Under the pieces are notes generated by a model. That model searched no databases. It saw only the letters and a program-made list of their open reading frames with translations, and was not told the DNA's origin. From Larix kaempferi (taxonomy: Eukaryota; Streptophyta; Pinopsida; Pinales; Pinaceae), in NCBI GenBank assembly GCA_027924585.1, contig BSBM01000597.1:5905501-5969500 (forward strand): DNA of 64,000 bases, read 5' to 3'. Position numbers and translations under genes: made by a program. Below, one piece after another: positions 59,420-64,000 of this stretch (position 1 is its first letter; each line of letters starts with the position of its first letter).

Positions 59420-59789
59420 CATTGCAGGGACAAAAACTCTTTTCTACAGGTGTTCTACAAGAAGATTAGAGTGAATTTGCTCAAAATTACTGAAGTTTTC
59501 GCATGAAAGATCTCATGTGCATTCACTCATGTGCATTCAAAGTAGAAAAATACACTCCAATCCACTCCAAAAGCTAGATTTTTCCACATAATTCCTGGAT
59601 TTGATACATTGGACCCATTCAACTTGCTTGATCTCCAATCCCAAGTGTGATGCAACTCTAACAGGGTGGATTATTCGACCTTATTGTTCTTGTTTTGATT
59701 GTGATTTGCAATTTAATCATCTCCATCAATTGCATTTGCTCTCTTGTGTTTGACAAGTTCTTCTACATCAAGTGCACTCACCATTTTTG

Positions 59790-60055
59790 ATGGAATACTC
59801 TTCTTCCAAGCCAGTTCTTACTCCTTTCAATTATATTGAATGGAAAGATGATATGGAGATTATATTGCACTCAAAAGGGTTCTATAGAGTCACTGTTGGC
59901 CTCGAATTAGAGCCAAGCACATTGTCGGAAAGAACCAAACACTACAATAAGCTTGATGAAGCTTATGGTCTCTTTTGCCTCTCTATTTCCAAGGATCTTC
60001 ATTTCCATCTCAGTGGATTGAACACTCCAAAAGCAGTATGGGAGCAACTTGATAA
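59790..60055 (+). pseudogene. gag: E4 gag N-terminus, cut by E5
   Basis: ATG at 59790, then MEYSSSKPVLTPFNYIEWKD, DMEIILHSKGFYRVTVGLEL, YNKLDEAYGLFCLSISKDLH and GLNTPKAVWEQLDN: the copia gag pattern (DUF4219/UBN2-like). The frame is intact for 88 codons until the E5 LTR. Confidence 0.88.
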
Positions 60056-60954
60056 TGTTACACCTAAAATCTACCCATCATCATGATTTAGTGTATACAT
60101 CCTTGATGTCACCTGGACCAAGTGCTCATTTGGGGGGATTTGTACTCAGTTTGTACAACCTTTTGAGAGGTCGTCGCAGGTTGCACACTAGCAACATGCG
60201 ACGTCGTAGGTTGCTCCATAACATGGTGCAATGAGGTCTATTAATGGGAAAAAATAGCCATTTCGAGATCTTTCTCGAAGCTTTCCCATTTGGGGACTTA
60301 TCCCTGATCTCTTGGAGAGCTGGCACTTGACCCCTAACTTATTGGGAAGATCCCTATCTCTCTCCTACCATCTCTCAACCTATCCTATCCATAATCTCAT
60401 CCACTTAGTCCTATATATACGAGGCTCACTCCCATACCAAAGGTAGGAAGACTCTGGTATCTACATGCTGGTGAAATCTCTCTTAGACACCCTCACTCAC
60501 CTCTTGGAGAATTCATGCTTCCTTGGAAGGGCTTGGAAATTGGCTTGTGTGGAGAAGGGATTCTACGTTAAGTCATTGGTTGTGGTTCTATATCTCTATC
60601 ATGTACTCCTCTATTTGCAGTAATACAAATGCTTTCCACCAATATTGTTCTTGTGTGTAATGATGTTGTGTTGTTTACCTGCTTAACTGTTTACATAGAT
60701 CTCTTATTGTATAGATGCTCTTTACTCGTTTCTCTTTTCTATGTCTTAACAGGTCTTGCAGTTTGGACCTGACGACCTTGGGACGTGGAGCAACATTCGA
60801 GAGAAAGGATAGCGAATCAAAGAGGTAAGACATCTAGTACTTGATCCTTAAGTAGATCTAAGAAACGTGTTTGTAGTCTGTTCTATTTGTTCTAGACTCG
60901 CATTGAGCTAGGGAGATCCGGCTCGCCTCTGGTCAAGTGGATTGTCCGGTAACA
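60056..60954 (+). repeat. E5 5' LTR
   Basis: Starts TGTTACACC inside the E4 gag and ends CCGGTAACA. A TATA box (CTATATATAC, about 60411) sits mid-LTR. Only one LTR is in the window, so the ends are inferred from the TG/CA termini and the following primer site. Confidence 0.72.
60411..60420 (+). promoter_or_regulatory. E5 LTR TATA box
   Basis: CTATATATAC in a suitable position within the LTR. Confidence 0.55.
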
Positions 60955-60957
60955 AAT

Positions 60958-60976
60958 CTGGCGACCATACTGGGGA
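60958..60976 (+). other. E5 primer binding site candidate
   Basis: CTGGCGACCATACTGGGGA, three bases after the LTR end, resembles the TGGCGCC...GGGGA primer sites of several plant gypsy lineages. The matching tRNA is not certain. Confidence 0.6.
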
Positions 60977-63356
60977 GAACATTGTTGTTTTCAATTTGAA
61001 TGTCAGTTTTAGTTGATTGCTTTTCCAAGCCATCTTTTTGACTCTTAAGCCTTTTCACCATCAGATCTTCACTTTGAAGAGTCTGATTGCCTTCCTTTGA
61101 GTTTGTACTTCTCATCTACAGACCTTTTTATGCTCATTATCTGGAGAATTGGTTCATTGTTGAACTTAGATCTCGCCTGTTGCACCTAGTTAGTGTACCC
61201 AGAGCGACACTGTGTGTTTTTTTAATCTTTGTTCTTTGCCTATTAGTTTTTCGTCGCAGTCTTTCCATTGGTATACTGCGACAACGTCGCACTTCCCGCG
61301 TTGGTAGACTGCGACATCGCACTGTGCATAATCATAGAGTGTGTCGATCTTCCATTTTTTTCCATACAGGCATGCCCTCTCCAGTTCTATTGTGAGTTTG
61401 GTTTGTGTGCAAACTCCCTCTGTACTATATGATCTAGTCAGAGACCCCATTGTTTGATTTTCTGTGTTGAAAGTGTCTGGTATTTTGTGTGGATTTGTAT
61501 TGGGTCCCATTCTAACAAGCTCAGCTTGGTAGTGGTGGATACTTTGGTTCCCCCATCTTCATCCACTTGATCTTGTTATCCCTCCTCTCCTCACCTGATC
61601 TAATCTTTCCACTAGATCTGATCCCAAATCTCTTTTTGCACATGTTATTTGGCTTGTTTGTATTGGTTTTTGGGTGTTTGGAGATTTGGATTCATGTTTG
61701 GCCCCTTGAGTCAAAACTAGTGTTTTGCTTGCATTTTTAAGTGAAATGGGTTCTATTTTTGAAAAAAAATTCCCCCTCATGGCCATGAATCATGCATTCT
61801 TTAGTCGTTTTGACCCATCTCAAGGTTTTGAGATCATCTTTGGTTGAGTGTGATTGGCTTGTTTTAAAGACTTGAAGAGTGTGGGATATCCATGTCTTTT
61901 TTAGCCTCTCTTTCTTGGGTTATGCATCTTGTTTCCCTTACATGCTGAGCTATTCAATCATTTTTGGGAAAGATTGATTCTTTGTCTCCACTTTAGTTCA
62001 AAGAAAAGCTTGATTTTGTCACTCTTTTGATATATTCATGAAATTGGAAAACATAAGTATTCTTCTTGCTTTAATTTGATCATTTGGCATTTCTGGTCTT
62101 ACACTCATAGGAAGAAGAAAAAGCTTGTTTCAGTTTTGTGTGCATTTGAGTCAGATAAGATTGTTAAGTGCTTTCCTTTGTCTTGCATTTGATTGGGAAC
62201 GTTTATGGAATCCTTCTCTCCGTAGCTTAGATGTGTCTTTTTCAAGTGTAAAAAGATAGGAAATTAGTTATAATTATTGCATTTGGTAGATTTTGAGCCT
62301 CTCTTGAGTGCCTTTGAGTTGTTTGGGTGATTGCCATTTTTTCTTTGGGAATTTTTGAAAGATTAAAGTGCTGTAGATATCTTCTCACTTTCTGTAAATA
62401 GATATGAAAAGCGTTGAGTTATCAAATTTCATTTTTGGTACATGCATTTGAAAATTGAAAAGTGCGTCATTGTTTTGTCTTACACATTGTTAAGATTAGT
62501 TGCATTTTTCATTTTATATGCGCTTTTAACTGATTATTGTAGAAAGTTAAGAATTATTGCACTCTAGGAAGGAATTCTTCTTTTCGCTACTACTTAAGTA
62601 CTTTTGGTTTGAAAGAAAGAAAAATCTCTCCTTACCTTAAGTAGTTTTCATTGAAAATTAAAGGAAAATGTGCATTATCATGTAGTTGAGGATTGCATTA
62701 TGTTTACACTTATGTACTCACCTCATGCATCCACCTAACCATACAAGATAAAATTAACGCTAGCTTAGGTTAAAATCATTTAGTAACTGTGTGTAAGTTA
62801 GAGACATATTCCGGTGTCTTTAAGCGTGGCAGCTGTCGTTATTTACCAGCACTATAGTCTGGGGGTATTTTAATCTTCCACATACATCGGTATATAGATC
62901 TCCTTCACGTACCCACCAAGTACCATAATCCGTACTTGGCGTATATCGAAGGGTGTATCTCGTACTCGACACGTATATTAGAAGGTCTCGTGCCAATGGT
63001 TGTGCATTAGACAGCACCACTACGGATTTGAGCTCCCACGTACCTTGCGTATATCGGGAGACACCCTTAGGATTCCTAAAACCAACTGAGTTAACCATTT
63101 GGCCGTCTTGGCAAAGAAATACACCGAGAACAACACTCGGGGAGATTAGCATGCACATATTGTCCAGGTAGTTGGGTATGTAGGCAAGGGTACAGTCCCA
63201 ATCCTCCTTGTTGCGTCATATTGTTGGATCCTGTAGTATATAGTGGTTTGCGATACCTTGATAATCCCGTGAGGTTCCAAACTTTGAATCCACTCCTATT
63301 CACACAGTTTGCTTGTGGCTTTTAGACTTGAATAGTGCTTGACTTGTGTGGTACTT
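60977..63356 (+). other. E5 leader, no gene
   Basis: T-rich on this strand. It contains clustered GTCGCAG/CTGCGAC motifs near 61252-61322 (also in the LTR at 60168-60215) and repeated GCGTATATCG pieces at 62940-63060. No coherent coding frame. Confidence 0.5.
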
Positions 63357-64000
63357 TAGAGACTCTTAGGAAGTTTATATATAGAAGATTCTTCCGGGAC
63401 CACCAACCAAGGCACCCCTTTCCAAGGTATGCCATTTGTTATTCCCCCTTGTGGAGTTGTTGGTCCTCCCTTTATGGCTACGTTGAGTCTTCTTGGATTG
63501 ACGATAACATTACCAGTATGGTTATTCTCCAATCCGGTTACACCAAGTGCACCAAATGTGTCGAACCTAGGTCCTTCACCACATGAGCGTCAATCTCATG
63601 GTGACCCTTCTCCTTCTCTGTCGAAAGTTGAATTGGATTTCGTCTCCTCCTCTTCTCCTACTGAAAACTCTAGTGTTAGTAATCAGGTGGAGAAGAAGAA
63701 GAAGAAAAGGAAGATTAAGAAGAAGAAAGATAAGAGAGAAACCAAGCATCAACCATCTGCCTCTGATGGAACTCATTCTATGAGAACACCTCGTAAGCCA
63801 AATTTCCCTTGCAAACTTTGCAAGGGTGATCACCTTCTCAAGAATTTTCCCGGTCTTTCCCGTGTGTCAGAAGTGTGGTCTAAAAAACCAAAACCACTTG
63901 TATCATCAACCTCTGACCATCATGTTGATGATACTCCCTCAACCAGTGACCCATTGTTGAAGGGTCAGAAGAATAGAGCTATAGACCCTTGTTGGATATG
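63357..64000 (+). CDS. E5 gag-like protein, partial
   Basis: The frame is open from 63357 to the window end. ATG codons at 63429 and 63474 are possible starts. Visible: a hydrophobic stretch after 63474 (MATLSLLGLTITLPVWLF), a Ser/Pro linker, a strongly basic run (VEKKKKKRKIKKKKDKRE, about 63688-63741) and a zinc-knuckle-like CKLCKGDHLLKNF (63810-63848), where the last Cys of CX2CX4HX4C is Phe. It then reads SRVSEVWSKKPKP and continues. Gag proteins of this kind bind element RNA. The changed Cys suggests decay. Confidence 0.65.

Larger units (their letters stand above)
58712..60055 (+). mobile_element. E4: Ty1/copia element, left part only
   Basis: A 696 bp LTR, an iMet-type primer site and the start of a copia gag follow in order. 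The element is interrupted by E5 at 60056; the rest should lie right of the window. It is not closely similar to E1-E3. Confidence 0.83.
60056..64000 (+). mobile_element. E5: LTR retroelement with long leader, runs off the window
   Basis: An 899 bp LTR (TGTTAC...GTAACA ends), a primer-site-like TGGCGACCATACTGGGGA, a leader of about 2.4 kb without genes, and a gag-like frame with a zinc knuckle. The primer site and Gag pattern suggest a gypsy-type or gag-only element. Inserted into the E4 gag. Confidence 0.75.

Noticed and set aside
1-64000. tRNA, rRNA or other structural RNA genes
   Set aside because: The TGGTATCAGAGC matches are primer binding sites only; no cloverleaf or rRNA sequence was recognised by eye.

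Overview
This is nuclear DNA from a plant with a large, transposon-filled genome. I infer a seed plant, possibly a gymnosperm, from the stacked old LTR elements, the tRNA-iMet primer sites and the protein families. The species cannot be read from the window. No intact single-copy host gene is visible. The nearest is a broken first part of a plant carboxylesterase at 30.2-30.6 kb.

Layout, left to right. 1-18179: a Ty3/gypsy chromovirus (E0, + strand) with a 4.4 kb LTR. Its 5' LTR is cut by the window start and its reverse transcriptase is split by a Ty1/copia-type element (E1, 4262-11509, target duplication CTTAC). 18682-25595: a second copy of the E1 family (E2, - strand, target duplication ATTTG). 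25601-33560: AT-rich intergenic DNA with several tandem duplications and the carboxylesterase fragment. 33565-52590: a hAT-like transposase pseudogene whose N-terminal part (33565-about 35155) and C-terminal part (51756-52590) are separated by about 16.6 kb. The DNA between them (T) looks like an unclassified DNA transposon. It has an array of the palindrome CTCGATCGAG, largely on a 23 bp period, near each side, a two-exon transposase-like gene on the - strand, and other unrecognised coding remnants. The large intron of that gene holds a third copia element (E3, 41730-48479, target duplication CCTGT), related to E1/E2 but keeping gag, protease and integrase. 54721-58711: a very decayed gypsy element on the - strand (E6). 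Its gag is cut by a copia element (E4, LTR 58712-59407), whose own gag is cut by an LTR element (E5, LTR 60056-60954) that runs off the right edge.

How the parts relate. E1 and E2 share the same losses (no gag body, protease or integrase; YxDN in place of YxDD; the same intron-like filler), so they look like a non-autonomous subfamily of the E3-type lineage. E3 is itself dead: it has a frameshift, an integrase Glu-to-Lys change, and RT and RNase H deletions. The nesting gives a relative order: hAT before T before E3; E0 before E1; E6 before E4 before E5.
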